From contig JAICWS010000002.1 of the NCBI GenBank assembly GCA_025934695.1, positions 620,001 to 684,000 of the forward strand: DNA of 64,000 bases, given 5' to 3'. The notes beneath the pieces are model-generated. The model saw nothing but the letters and a program-made list of their open reading frames with translations, was not told the DNA's origin and ran no database searches. A program made the position numbers and the translations under genes. This DNA is from Alphaproteobacteria bacterium (GTDB taxonomy: Bacteria; Pseudomonadota; Alphaproteobacteria; Micavibrionales; UBA2020). Positions 36,997 to 45,398 of this stretch are shown here, piece by piece (position 1 is the first letter of the stretch; each line of letters starts with the position of its first letter).

Positions 36997-39120
36997 ATGT
37001 CCAAACCGGCTGCGCCTGCAACGAATCCGTTATTGAATCCGCCCGAACTGCCCCATGGCGCGCCGCCGCTGGACCAGATCAGGACCGAGCATTTCCTGCC
37101 CGCTTTCCGCGCGGCGATGGCCGAGGCGAAGCAGCAGATCGCCGATATCAAGAACAACCGCGCGAAGCCGACATTCGAAAACACGGTCGAGGCGCTCGAG
37201 CTGTCGGGCCAGAACCTGTCGCGCATTTCAGCCGTCTTCGACAATTTTTCGGGCGGCAACAGCAGCCAGGAACTGCGCGCCATCGAGACCGAAATCTCGG
37301 TCGAGGGCGTCAAGCACAGCAACGACATCTGGATGGATGCCGACCTGTTCGCGCGCGTGAAAGCGGTTTATGACGACCGCGCCAGCCTGAAACTCTCGCC
37401 CGAGCAGAAGGTGCTGCTGAATGAAACCTATAAAGGCTTCGTGCGTTCCGGCGCGCTGCTCGACGACGGCAAGAAGGCGGAATTGCGCGCGGCCGACGAG
37501 AAACTCGCCGAACTCGGCACCACTTTTCGCAACAATACCCTCAATGCCACCGCGAGCTATCAGAAGACCGTCGATAACGAAGATGAGCTGAAAGGCCTGC
37601 CCGAGCGCGTCAAGGCCATGTACAAGCACAATGCCGTCGAAGCGGGCCAGCCCGACAAATGGATCATCAAGCTGTCGCCGCCGCCGATCGACATCTCGGA
37701 ATATGCCGAGAACCGGGCCTTGCGCGAGGAAATCTACAAGGCGCGCTGCGATATCGCCTTCGGCGGGCCATACGACAACCGCCAGGTGGTGCTCGACATG
37801 GTGGCTCAGCGCCAGAAAAAGGCCGAGCTGCTGGGCTACGGCGATTTCGCGTCCTTCGTCCTGTCCGAGCGCATGGCGAAAGACAGCAAGACGGTCCTCG
37901 ACTTCCTTGAAAAGAACCGCAGCGTCTACCAGCCGGCGGCGGAAGAATTCCTGCAGAAGGTGCAGGACTATGCGCAGAAGACGGATGGCCTCGCCGAAGT
38001 GAAGCCTTGGGACCTGTCCTATTATGCGCGCAAACTCAAAGAGGAGACCTTCCAGGTCAACCTCGAAGACGTGCGCCCTTATTTCGACCTTGAAAGGGTT
38101 CTCGATGGCCTGCGCAAGCATGCCGAGAAGCTGTTCAACATCGAACTGACCGAGACCAAGGGCAAATATCCGGTCTATAACGGCGACATCAAGGTTTATG
38201 AGGTGACGGACAAGAAGACCGGCGAAATGATCGGCCTCTTCTATGCCGATTACTACGCGCGGCCGGGCGAGAAGAGGAACGGCGCCTGGATGAGCACCTT
38301 CCGCAACCGCGGACTCTCAGACACGGGCGAAAACGAATTTTCCATCGTCACCAACACCTGCAACTTCGCCAAGCCGACGCCGGGCCACCCGACGCTCCTG
38401 TCGCTTGATGAAGTCCGCACCGTGTTCCACGAATTCGGCCACGGGTTGCATGCGCTCCTCGCGAACGGCGATTACCGCTCGCTCACCGGCACCAACGTGA
38501 AGTGGGACTTCGTCGAGCTGCCCTCGCAGCTGCAGGAGAACTGGGCCAAGCAGAAGGACGTGCTGGATACCTTCGCGAAGCACCCGGTCACGGGCGAGCC
38601 GCTGCCGCCCGCGCTCATCAAAAAAATCCATGAGATGGATAATTTCGATGCCGGGTACATGGGCCTGCGCCAGACTTTCTTCGGCCTGCTCGACATGAAG
38701 TGGCACACGATCGACCCGAAAACCATCAAGAGCGTCGAGGACCTCGAAGACGGCGTCATCAAGCAATCCTGGCTGTTCCCGCGCGAAGCGGGCACGCAGT
38801 CGACCGCCTTCGGCCACCTGTTCGGCGGCGGCTATGCGGCCGGCTATTACAGCTATAAATGGGCTGAGGCGCTGGAAGCCGATGTGTTCTCGAAGTTCGA
38901 GGCCAAGGGCCTTTACGACCGCGACACCGCCGACCGCCTCCGCGCCACTATCTATTCGCGCGGCGGCACCGAGGACCCCGAGAAGATTTTCGAGGATATG
39001 ATGGGCCGCAAACTGGACGCGACTGCCCTGTTCCGCCGCGAAGGCCTCCTGCCGCCCGCCAACGACGATGCGCCGCAGAAGCCCAAAGCGCCGCATATTC
39101 ACAGGAAGTTTGGATCATAA
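36997..39120 (+). CDS. M3-family metallopeptidase (Dcp/OpdA type)
   Basis: A 707-residue cytoplasmic zinc oligopeptidase with no signal peptide. The zinc site is HEFGH at 478-482 in VRTVFHEFGHGLHALL, with the third ligand expected in the following helix (WDFVELPSQLQENW). The C-terminal AFGHLFGGGYAAGYYSYKWAE is typical of Dcp and oligopeptidase A. It probably degrades short peptides. GAGG lies 7 bases before the ATG. A repeat pair follows the stop codon. Confidence 0.93.
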   Translation: MSKPAAPATNPLLNPPELPHGAPPLDQIRTEHFLPAFRAAMAEAKQQIADIKNNRAKPTFENTVEALELSGQNLSRISAVFDNFSGGNSSQELRAIETEISVEGVKHSNDIWMDADLFARVKAVYDDRASLKLSPEQKVLLNETYKGFVRSGALLDDGKKAELRAADEKLAELGTTFRNNTLNATASYQKTVDNEDELKGLPERVKAMYKHNAVEAGQPDKWIIKLSPPPIDISEYAENRALREEIYKARCDIAFGGPYDNRQVVLDMVAQRQKKAELLGYGDFASFVLSERMAKDSKTVLDFLEKNRSVYQPAAEEFLQKVQDYAQKTDGLAEVKPWDLSYYARKLKEETFQVNLEDVRPYFDLERVLDGLRKHAEKLFNIELTETKGKYPVYNGDIKVYEVTDKKTGEMIGLFYADYYARPGEKRNGAWMSTFRNRGLSDTGENEFSIVTNTCNFAKPTPGHPTLLSLDEVRTVFHEFGHGLHALLANGDYRSLTGTNVKWDFVELPSQLQENWAKQKDVLDTFAKHPVTGEPLPPALIKKIHEMDNFDAGYMGLRQTFFGLLDMKWHTIDPKTIKSVEDLEDGVIKQSWLFPREAGTQSTAFGHLFGGGYAAGYYSYKWAEALEADVFSKFEAKGLYDRDTADRLRATIYSRGGTEDPEKIFEDMMGRKLDATALFRREGLLPPANDDAPQKPKAPHIHRKFGS

Positions 39121-39128
39121 CAAAACGA

Positions 39129-39242
39129 AACCCCGGCGAAAGCCGGGGTCTATGTTCTATCAATGAGAATGGCGGATATCGTCTTCAAACGGTGTCCGCC
39201 ATTATTGCTGAGATATTCAAGACCCCGGCTTTCGCCGGGGTT
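39129..39242. repeat. Paired inverted repeat with a nested inner stem
   Basis: Outer units 39129-39151 and 39220-39242 are exact reverse complements, each containing the CCCCGGCGAAAGCCGGGG palindrome. Inside them is a second perfect 9-bp inverted repeat, AATGGCGGA (39168-39176) with TCCGCCATT (39195-39203). The whole lies between two convergent genes, starting 9 bp after the M3 peptidase stop. Confidence 0.85.
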
Positions 39243-39252
39243 GCAGAAGGAA

Positions 39253-39450
39253 TCAATCCGTCGCGCGGGAGCAGGCTTCGTGCTCCTTGGCGTGCAGGTT
39301 GTCTTTCTCGGGGCGGAGGACGGAGATCTTCTGGCTCTTCGAGGACGAGAGGACGTTACGATAGAAAGAGCGGGCAGAAGTCACGCGCGTCTGGGAATCA
39401 TCTTCGTGGCGGACGGTCGCGTTGCTGTTGAGCGCGCTTTTCTGTGGCAT
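39253..39450 (-). CDS. Small hypothetical protein
   Basis: A 65-residue polar protein rich in Ser, Lys and Arg, with no recognisable domain, membrane helix or signal. I accept it as a gene because an unusually good Shine-Dalgarno (AAAAGGAG) lies about 9 bases before the ATG at 39448-39450 and no other gene occupies the segment. The C-terminus carries two cysteine-free charged stretches followed by HAKEHEACSRATD. Function is unknown. Confidence 0.5.
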   Translation of the reverse strand: MPQKSALNSNATVRHEDDSQTRVTSARSFYRNVLSSSKSQKISVLRPEKDNLHAKEHEACSRATD

Positions 39451-39674
39451 CGAAACATCTCCTTTTCTTTTTTGGTCTCTATCGCGAATTAACCAGTTGA
39501 AAATTTGTTCCGTTTCAAAAACTGCGAGATCAGAATAGAGCCGAAGGCGCCGGAAAGTCGAATGCTCATTTGCGCATTTCGACTCATTTTATTTCTTTTT
39601 CGCTCATTTTCGCCGCGATCTTTCCAGAACGGACATGCTGCATCGCAGCGAAGCAGTGTCCAAAAATATTCGGC

Positions 39675-40565
39675 TCAGGCGCTACCGATAACCTTGTAGA
39701 TGAATTGTTGCGACGCAGCATCGGCGAGCGAAGGAACATGGCCCGCGGTGGGCACGACATGCAGTGCAAGCGAGGGTTGCACCGCCTTGGTGGCGTCGAT
39801 TTCGGCCTTGGTGCAGATGTCGGAAACGCCGCCGGCGACGAGCGCGACCGGACATTCGACTTTTGTCATGCCGTCGCTGAGGTCGACGCCCTTTTTGAAA
39901 TCCTCGGACGCGCGGCGCGCGATCTTGGGGTCGAAATGGAAGGCATAGCCGCCGGGCACCTTTTTCAGCTGGTGAGCGACGTAATGCTTCCAGACATAGT
40001 CCGGCGTGGAATCGCCGAGCGGCAGGTTCTTCTTGATGATGTCGAGATATTGGTCGGGCGTCTGGAACACGGGCAGGTCTTCGGTGATATAGCCCATGAT
40101 GCGTTCCAGCCCCGCGCGGTGGGGCTTGGCCGTGATGTCGATGAGGGTCAGCGACCGCAACAGCTTCGCCTTGGCTTTCTCCGCCATCTTGAGCGCGATC
40201 AGCCCGCCCATCGAGGTGCCGACCCAGTGTGCGCGCGTGAAGCCGAGCTGCTTCATGAAGGCCGTGAAGACATCGGCATAGAAATCGAGGTTGTAGAGGT
40301 TCGGGTCGCCCAGCCAGGAGGAGCCGCCGCGCCCCGGCACGTCGACCGCCAGCACCTGGTAGCCGTTCTTCGACAGCGTGGCCGCCATGAAATCGAAGTC
40401 GCGCTTCTGGCGCGTCAGCCCGTGCACGGCGATGACGGTGCCTTTATACGCGTCTTCCGGCGTCCATTCTGTATAAGCGAGGGTAATGGGCTTCGGATAA
40501 CCGGGAACGGTGATGTCCTGCTGCTTGATGCCAGCAGGTTTATCGAGCGGGCTTGCCAGTTTCAT
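39675..40565 (-). CDS. Alpha/beta-fold hydrolase
   Basis: A 296-residue serine hydrolase. The oxyanion-hole region VIAVHGLTRQKRDF, the nucleophile elbow GTSMGGLIAL, and a C-terminal His in VVPTAGHVPSL give a complete Ser-Asp/Glu-His pattern. It belongs to the broad esterase/haloalkane dehalogenase-like group; the substrate is unknown. Its start overlaps the stop of the upstream P450 gene as ATGA, so the two are probably co-expressed and could act on the same compound. Confidence 0.85.
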   Translation of the reverse strand: MKLASPLDKPAGIKQQDITVPGYPKPITLAYTEWTPEDAYKGTVIAVHGLTRQKRDFDFMAATLSKNGYQVLAVDVPGRGGSSWLGDPNLYNLDFYADVFTAFMKQLGFTRAHWVGTSMGGLIALKMAEKAKAKLLRSLTLIDITAKPHRAGLERIMGYITEDLPVFQTPDQYLDIIKKNLPLGDSTPDYVWKHYVAHQLKKVPGGYAFHFDPKIARRASEDFKKGVDLSDGMTKVECPVALVAGGVSDICTKAEIDATKAVQPSLALHVVPTAGHVPSLADAASQQFIYKVIGSA

Positions 40566-41893
40566 GGTGTGGGTTGGGCGGGATTAGGCTTTCTTTCCTT
40601 TGCTGTGGCCTCGAGTTTGCCGAGCGGGCGCATCGTGAAGACAAGCTGCTCGCCCGTGGGTCTCTCGGTCACATCAAAAGTAACGCGGTTGAAGATTTCC
40701 GCAAGGGCCAAGGTGCCCTCGGTCATCGCCATGGTCATCCCTAAGCAGACGCGCGGGCCGGTGCCGAAGGGCAGCCAGGCCCTGGGCATGGGTTCCTTCC
40801 TGAAACGCTCGGGCTTGAATTCCGCTGCATTCTGCCACAAATCCGGCGCGCGCTGCATCTCCAGCACGCTGATGCGAATGAGATCGCGTTCCTTGATCTG
40901 GACGCCGCCGACGACCGTGTCATGCTCGCACTCGCGCGCGATTTCGTAAGCGGAAGGGTGTAGGCGCATCGCTTCCTTGAAAGCGTCGCGCACATTGGGC
41001 AGCCGGTTGTAATCGCCCGGCGTCAGGCGCTGGCCGTGCGTAAAGTTGTCGACCTCGTTCTGCACCTTTTTCAGCTCCTTGTCGTTTTTCAGAAGCTCGT
41101 GCAGGGAGAAGGTGAGGCCGACTGCGGTGGTTTCGTGGCCGGCCACGATGAACATGACCAGCTGGTCCTTGATCTGCTTTTGCGTCAGCGGCTGGCCCGT
41201 CGCGACGTCGGTCGCTTCCAGCAGGCGGCCCAGGATATCGTCGGGCTGCTCTTTGAGCTTGCGGCGCTCGGCGATGATGGTTTCAAGGATGCCGTCGATC
41301 TTGGCGGCGCTTTCCTTATAGGTCTTCTTCATGGGCGGAATATATTCCTTGTGGATGCCCAGCATGCGCATCGCCACGGTCAGCTTGTGCGGCTTGCGGA
41401 AGGATTCGATCGTGACTGTGGAAGCGTCGATGATGTCCTGCGCCTGTTTTTCATTGATGCTGTCGCTGAAGACGACGCGCATGACGACCTTTGCGGTTAG
41501 GCCGCGCATTTCATGCTCGAGGTCCAAGGGCTTGCCGTCTTTGAGCCAACGATCGATCATCTTGTCGCACTCGTCGGTGATGACGGGGGCGATGGTCTTG
41601 TTCACGCCCTTGGGCGAGAAGATATCGACCATCAGGTTGTGCATGTTCTGCCAGCTTTCGCCCTCGTCGAGGATCAGCGCGTTGCCGATGAAGCGCCCGA
41701 TGCCCTTCTTGACGAAGCGCGGCGTGCCGAAATTGGCATCCTGCCGCAGGATCTCGCGGGCGGCGACAGGGTCGGTGAATTCATGGACGCGGAGCTTGCC
41801 GATCTTGTTGAACTTGTAATGCGCGGTTTCCTTCTTTTCGCGGAAGGTATGGACAATGCGCTTCCAGAGTCCTTCCTTTTTCGGCTTTTCGGA
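40562..41893 (-). CDS. Cytochrome P450
   Basis: A heme monooxygenase of about 443 residues, without a membrane anchor. The I-helix motif FIVAGHETTAVG, the K-helix ExxR in FKEAMRLHP, the PERF segment FKPERFRKEP and the heme-binding FGTGPRVCLG (Cys near residue 383) are all present, so it is probably active. The general type resembles CYP102/CYP4-like fatty-acid hydroxylases, but the substrate is not predictable. No ATG exists near the N-terminus: I prefer TTG 41891-41893, preceded by GGAG at 7 bases; a TTG 30 bases upstream has no ribosome binding site. No ferredoxin gene is adjacent. Confidence 0.9.
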   Translation of the reverse strand, partial: SEKPKKEGLWKRIVHTFREKKETAHYKFNKIGKLRVHEFTDPVAAREILRQDANFGTPRFVKKGIGRFIGNALILDEGESWQNMHNLMVDIFSPKGVNKTIAPVITDECDKMIDRWLKDGKPLDLEHEMRGLTAKVVMRVVFSDSINEKQAQDIIDASTVTIESFRKPHKLTVAMRMLGIHKEYIPPMKKTYKESAAKIDGILETIIAERRKLKEQPDDILGRLLEATDVATGQPLTQKQIKDQLVMFIVAGHETTAVGLTFSLHELLKNDKELKKVQNEVDNFTHGQRLTPGDYNRLPNVRDAFKEAMRLHPSAYEIARECEHDTVVGGVQIKERDLIRISVLEMQRAPDLWQNAAEFKPERFRKEPMPRAWLPFGTGPRVCLGMTMAMTEGTLALAEIFNRVTFDVTERPTGEQLVFTMRPLGKLEATAKERKPNPAQPTP

Positions 41894-42140
41894 CAAGGGC
41901 CTGCTCCACTTAAAAAACGACAATGTTTTGCTTCGGGGAAACTGTAAAAAATCAAAGGGTTAATGTCAATGGAAGGAGCGCGGAGCTTTCCCAGAATGGG
42001 CCGGAACCTTCAGGATAAATCGGCGTTGAATGATTTGAGGCGAATGCATCTAAAAAGTATTTAAAAATCAAGGCAATGTTCACGGGGATTTAAGCCGAAT
42101 ATGCTACGATAAAGATAATGGGGAGAGTTTGGGGGCGATC

Positions 42141-42437
42141 ATGGACAGCGAAAATACCTCTGTTGAATGGGAACGGCTCTGGACCCTGAATGTGGGCGAA
42201 CGTCGCGCCCAGCATGTGCCGACCGGGCTGCTGGTCGAAATGCGCCAGACCGACAAGCAGATCTGGTATCCCTTTGCCTTGAACGGGGAGGAATGGGTCG
42301 CCGAAGATCCGTCGCGGCTGGAATATTTTACGCCGCTGATGCTTCAGGCATTGACCCTCTATCGCGAGCGCGCCGTGGAGACAGCGCTGCTGCCGTACCT
42401 TGGCGCCGTGCAGGCCATCGAAGCGCCGAAAACTTAA
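42141..42437 (+). CDS. Small hypothetical protein
   Basis: A 98-residue soluble protein with several Trp and acidic residues (VEWERLWTLNVGE, IWYPFALNGEEWVAEDPSRLEYF). I do not recognise it. ATG 42141 with GGGGGC upstream is preferred; a TTG 12 bases earlier is also possible. It is monocistronic, with its own strong terminator at 42463, and divergent from the P450 gene. The ~240-bp gap upstream is AT-rich and probably holds both promoters. Confidence 0.6.
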   Translation: MDSENTSVEWERLWTLNVGERRAQHVPTGLLVEMRQTDKQIWYPFALNGEEWVAEDPSRLEYFTPLMLQALTLYRERAVETALLPYLGAVQAIEAPKT

Positions 42438-42462
42438 AAGAACATAAGCCAGAGGCATAGGA

Positions 42463-42499
42463 AAGAGCGGGCTTAAAACGCCCGCTCTTCACTCTTTTA
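42463..42499 (+). terminator. Rho-independent terminator
   Basis: A perfect 10-bp stem, AAGAGCGGGC (42463-42472) with GCCCGCTCTT (42480-42489), closes a 7-nt loop and is followed by CACTCTTTTAT. It lies 26 bp after the stop of the 98-residue gene and just before the end of the convergent ABC-F gene, so it may also act on that transcript, although the T-run is poorer in that direction. Confidence 0.85.
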
Positions 42500-44383
42500 T
42501 CCTTCGGCGGCGTCGCGCAGGTCCTGGGCTTCGAGCCAGAGGCTTTCCTGGGTTTCCAGGTCCTTCAGGATGCGGTCATAATTTTCTTTCGCCTGCCTGG
42601 CCTTCTCGGGATCGTTATAGAATCCTGCCGCAGCCATCTGCGATTCGAGCCCTTCCTTTTCCTTCGTCAGGCGGCTGATGGCCTTTTCGGCGTCGGCCGC
42701 GCGGCGGGCGAGGGTGGATTTGGAGACTTTCGGCGCGAGCGCGGAAGCGGTTGCGGCCGGCGCGAGTTCCGCCGGCTTGTCCTTCTTCTCGGCCTTTTTG
42801 TCTTCGCGGCGCGATTGCAGGATGAAGTCGCGATAATCGTCGAGATCGCCGTGGAAATCCTGCACCGCGCCGTCCTTCACCAGCCACAGCCGGTCCGCCA
42901 CGCGCTCGACCATGATCGGATCGTGGCTGACAATGACCACGGCGCCGTCGTAATTGTTCAGCGCCTGCACCAGCGCCTCACGCGCATCGATGTCGAGGTG
43001 GTTGGTTGGTTCATCCAACAGCAACAAATGCGGAGCGTCGAAACTCATGAAGGCGAACAGCAAGCGCGCCTTCTCGCCGCCGCTTAAGGATTTGATGGTG
43101 TTATCCGCGAGGTTCTTGGAAAAGCCGAAGGCGCCCAGTTTCGCGCGCACGGTAGATTCCTTGTAGTCGCCGGTCTTTTGCTTGGTGAGGCGCGCCATTT
43201 CCTGGAAGGGCGTCGAATTGACGTCGAGTTCTTCCGTCTGGTGCTGCGAGAAGTAACCGATGCGCAGCTTGCCCGACCGCACCATTTCGCCGGACATGGG
43301 CGGCAGGCGGTTGGCGATGAGCTTCATCAACGTCGATTTGCCGTTGCCATTCGCGCCGAGGAGCGCGATGCGGTCGTCGGTGTCGATATTCTCGTGGATG
43401 CGGCGCAGGATCGGCTTGCCCTCGGTATAGCCCACGTCGACCTGGCGGATCGCAATGAGCGGCGGCGATAGTTTTTCCGGGTCGGGGAAGGAAAAGCGGA
43501 TCGCGCGGTCGGCAATGACGGCGTCGACGAGGTCCATGCGCTCGAGCGCCTTGATGCGGCTCTGCGCCTGCGCGGCCTTGGCGGCCGAGGCGCGGAAGCG
43601 GTCGACGAAAGCCTGCATATGGGCGCGCTGCGCCTGCTGCTTTTCGAACATCTTCTGCTGCAGGCCCAGCTTGGCCGTGCGCTCGCGCTCGAAGGTGTCA
43701 TAGTTGCCGGTGTAGAGATTCAGCCGCTGTTTTTCTAGATGCACGACATGGTCGACGCATTTGTTCAGAAGGTCGCGGTCGTGCGAGATGACCATCAGCG
43801 TATGCGGATAGTCGGCCAGGTATTTTTCCAGCCACATGATGGCCTCGAGGTCGAGGTGGTTGGTGGGTTCGTCGAGCAGCAAAAAGTCCGGCTCGACGAA
43901 GAGGACGGACGCGAGCGCCACGCGCATGCGCCAGCCGCCCGAGAAGGAGGAGAAGGGCTCCTTCAACTGGTGATCCTTGAAGCCGAGGCCGGTCAGCAGT
44001 TTCGCCGCCTTGGCGGGCGCCGCATAGGCGTCGAGCTCGATCAGGCGCTGGTAGACGTCGGAAAGCTTGTAAGGGTCGGTCTCCGTTTCGCTCGCCTTCA
44101 ACAGCATGGCCATTTCCTCGTGCGCGTTGATGACCATGTCAATGAGCGGCGTGTCGGTGTCGGGGATATCCTGCCGCACCATGCCGAAACGCTGGCGCTG
44201 GCTCAGCGAAACGGTGCCACTGTCCGCATGCAGCTCGCCCGCGATCAGCTTGAACAGGGTCGATTTGCCCGTGCCGTTCGCCCCCACCAGGCCCACCTTC
44301 CAGCCGTCCATGATGTTGACGCTGGAATCTTCGATCAGGGTGCGCGCGCCGATTTTGTAGGTGAGGTTCGTGATGCTGAGCAT
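42497..44383 (-). CDS. ABC-F family ATPase (Uup/YheS-like)
   Basis: A 628-residue soluble protein with two ABC domains and no membrane segments. Walker A motifs are GANGTGKST and GANGNGKST, signatures are SSFSGGWRMR and KSLSGGEKARL, and both Walker B regions read LLLDEPTNHLD. A charged linker separates the two domains and a coiled coil forms the C-terminus (about 560-625). ABC-F proteins act on the ribosome or in DNA transactions; the coiled coil favours the YheS/Uup branch. AAGGAC lies 8 bases before the ATG. Confidence 0.93.
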   Translation of the reverse strand: MLSITNLTYKIGARTLIEDSSVNIMDGWKVGLVGANGTGKSTLFKLIAGELHADSGTVSLSQRQRFGMVRQDIPDTDTPLIDMVINAHEEMAMLLKASETETDPYKLSDVYQRLIELDAYAAPAKAAKLLTGLGFKDHQLKEPFSSFSGGWRMRVALASVLFVEPDFLLLDEPTNHLDLEAIMWLEKYLADYPHTLMVISHDRDLLNKCVDHVVHLEKQRLNLYTGNYDTFERERTAKLGLQQKMFEKQQAQRAHMQAFVDRFRASAAKAAQAQSRIKALERMDLVDAVIADRAIRFSFPDPEKLSPPLIAIRQVDVGYTEGKPILRRIHENIDTDDRIALLGANGNGKSTLMKLIANRLPPMSGEMVRSGKLRIGYFSQHQTEELDVNSTPFQEMARLTKQKTGDYKESTVRAKLGAFGFSKNLADNTIKSLSGGEKARLLFAFMSFDAPHLLLLDEPTNHLDIDAREALVQALNNYDGAVVIVSHDPIMVERVADRLWLVKDGAVQDFHGDLDDYRDFILQSRREDKKAEKKDKPAELAPAATASALAPKVSKSTLARRAADAEKAISRLTKEKEGLESQMAAAGFYNDPEKARQAKENYDRILKDLETQESLWLEAQDLRDAAEG

Positions 44384-44486
44384 TCTTCTTGTCCTTCAAG
44401 GTTGAAGGTTATGACATAAAGCCCTGAAAATGGGAAGAAGATTAGGATTTGCAAGGGGGCTTTTGCCGTGTTGTAATCCTTCCCGC

Positions 44487-45272
44487 ATGGACCAGAACCC
44501 GAAAACCATCACCAGTGCCGCCAATCCGGCGGTCAAGCGCCTGAAAGCGCTGGACCTCAAGAAGAACCGCGACGCGGAAGGCGTGTTCATGGTCGAGGGC
44601 GCGCGCCACGTGAATGAGGCGCTCGGGGCGGGCTGGCAGCTCGATACGCTGGCTTTTTCTGGCCGCGCGGGTGACGATCCGGCCATCGCCGCCGCTGCCA
44701 AGACTCATGCAGCATCATACGAAGTCACAGACGAGCTGCTGAGCCGCATCACAGGCCGTGACAATGCGCAGCCGCTGATCGGCATTTTTCGGCAGCGCTG
44801 GGCGGACCTGAAAGACGTGCAGGGCGGCTTGTGGGTCGCGCTTGAGGGCATCCGCGATCCCGGCAACCTCGGCACCATTCTCCGCTCCGCTGATGCAGTG
44901 AAGGCGGAAGGGGTTATCCTAGTCGGCCAGACCTGCGATGCTTTTTCGCCCGAAGCGGTGCGGGCCAGCATGGGCTCGTTCTCACGCGTGAAGCTCGCGA
45001 AGGCTTCGCTGCCGGACGTGCAGAAATGGCGTTCGGGGTGGAAAGGCCGCGTCGTCGGCACGCATCTCGATACGAAAACCGATTACCGCAAGGCTGATTA
45101 CGCCCTGCCGCTGCTGCTCGTCATGGGCAGCGAACAGGCGGGCCTCTCGCCCGAAATGGCGAGGCTGTGCGATACGCTCGTCAAAATTCCCATGCCCGGC
45201 GGCGCGGAGTCATTGAACCTGGCCGTGTCGACGGGGATAATGTTGTACGAGATTTGCCGGAGCAGAATATGA
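44487..45272 (+). CDS. SPOUT-family (TrmH-like) RNA methyltransferase
   Basis: A 261-residue RNA 2'-O-ribose methyltransferase. The N-terminal substrate-binding domain (VKRLKALDLKKNRDAEGVFMVEGARH) precedes the knotted SPOUT domain with motif 1 GIRDPGNLGTILRSADA, motif 2 VMGSEQAGLS and motif 3 PMPGGAESLNLAVSTGIMLYE. The target (rRNA or tRNA) cannot be told. The ATG at 44487 is supported by where homology starts. There is no strong Shine-Dalgarno. Confidence 0.93.
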   Translation: MDQNPKTITSAANPAVKRLKALDLKKNRDAEGVFMVEGARHVNEALGAGWQLDTLAFSGRAGDDPAIAAAAKTHAASYEVTDELLSRITGRDNAQPLIGIFRQRWADLKDVQGGLWVALEGIRDPGNLGTILRSADAVKAEGVILVGQTCDAFSPEAVRASMGSFSRVKLAKASLPDVQKWRSGWKGRVVGTHLDTKTDYRKADYALPLLLVMGSEQAGLSPEMARLCDTLVKIPMPGGAESLNLAVSTGIMLYEICRSRI

Positions 45273-45280
45273 ATGAAAGT

Positions 45281-45392
45281 CCCCTCTCCCGCGCCTGTCG
45301 CGGGGGAGGGTTAGGGAGAGGGAGTGTCCCGAATTCGACGTTCAGGACATCCCTCTCCCCAACCCTCTCCCAACATGCGTTGGGAGAAGGAG
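45281..45392. repeat. CTCTCCC-type paired repeat that ends in the bgl ribosome binding site
   Basis: Two inverted units, each with a CCCTCTCCC...GGGAGAGGG pattern, occupy the gap between the methyltransferase stop and the GH3 gene. The outer right end reads TGGGAGAAGGAG, whose AAGGAG (45387-45392) is 6 bases upstream of the GTG start of the GH3 gene. The same repeat family occurs at 62254-62382. Confidence 0.75.
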
Positions 45393-45398
45393 CAAGAT

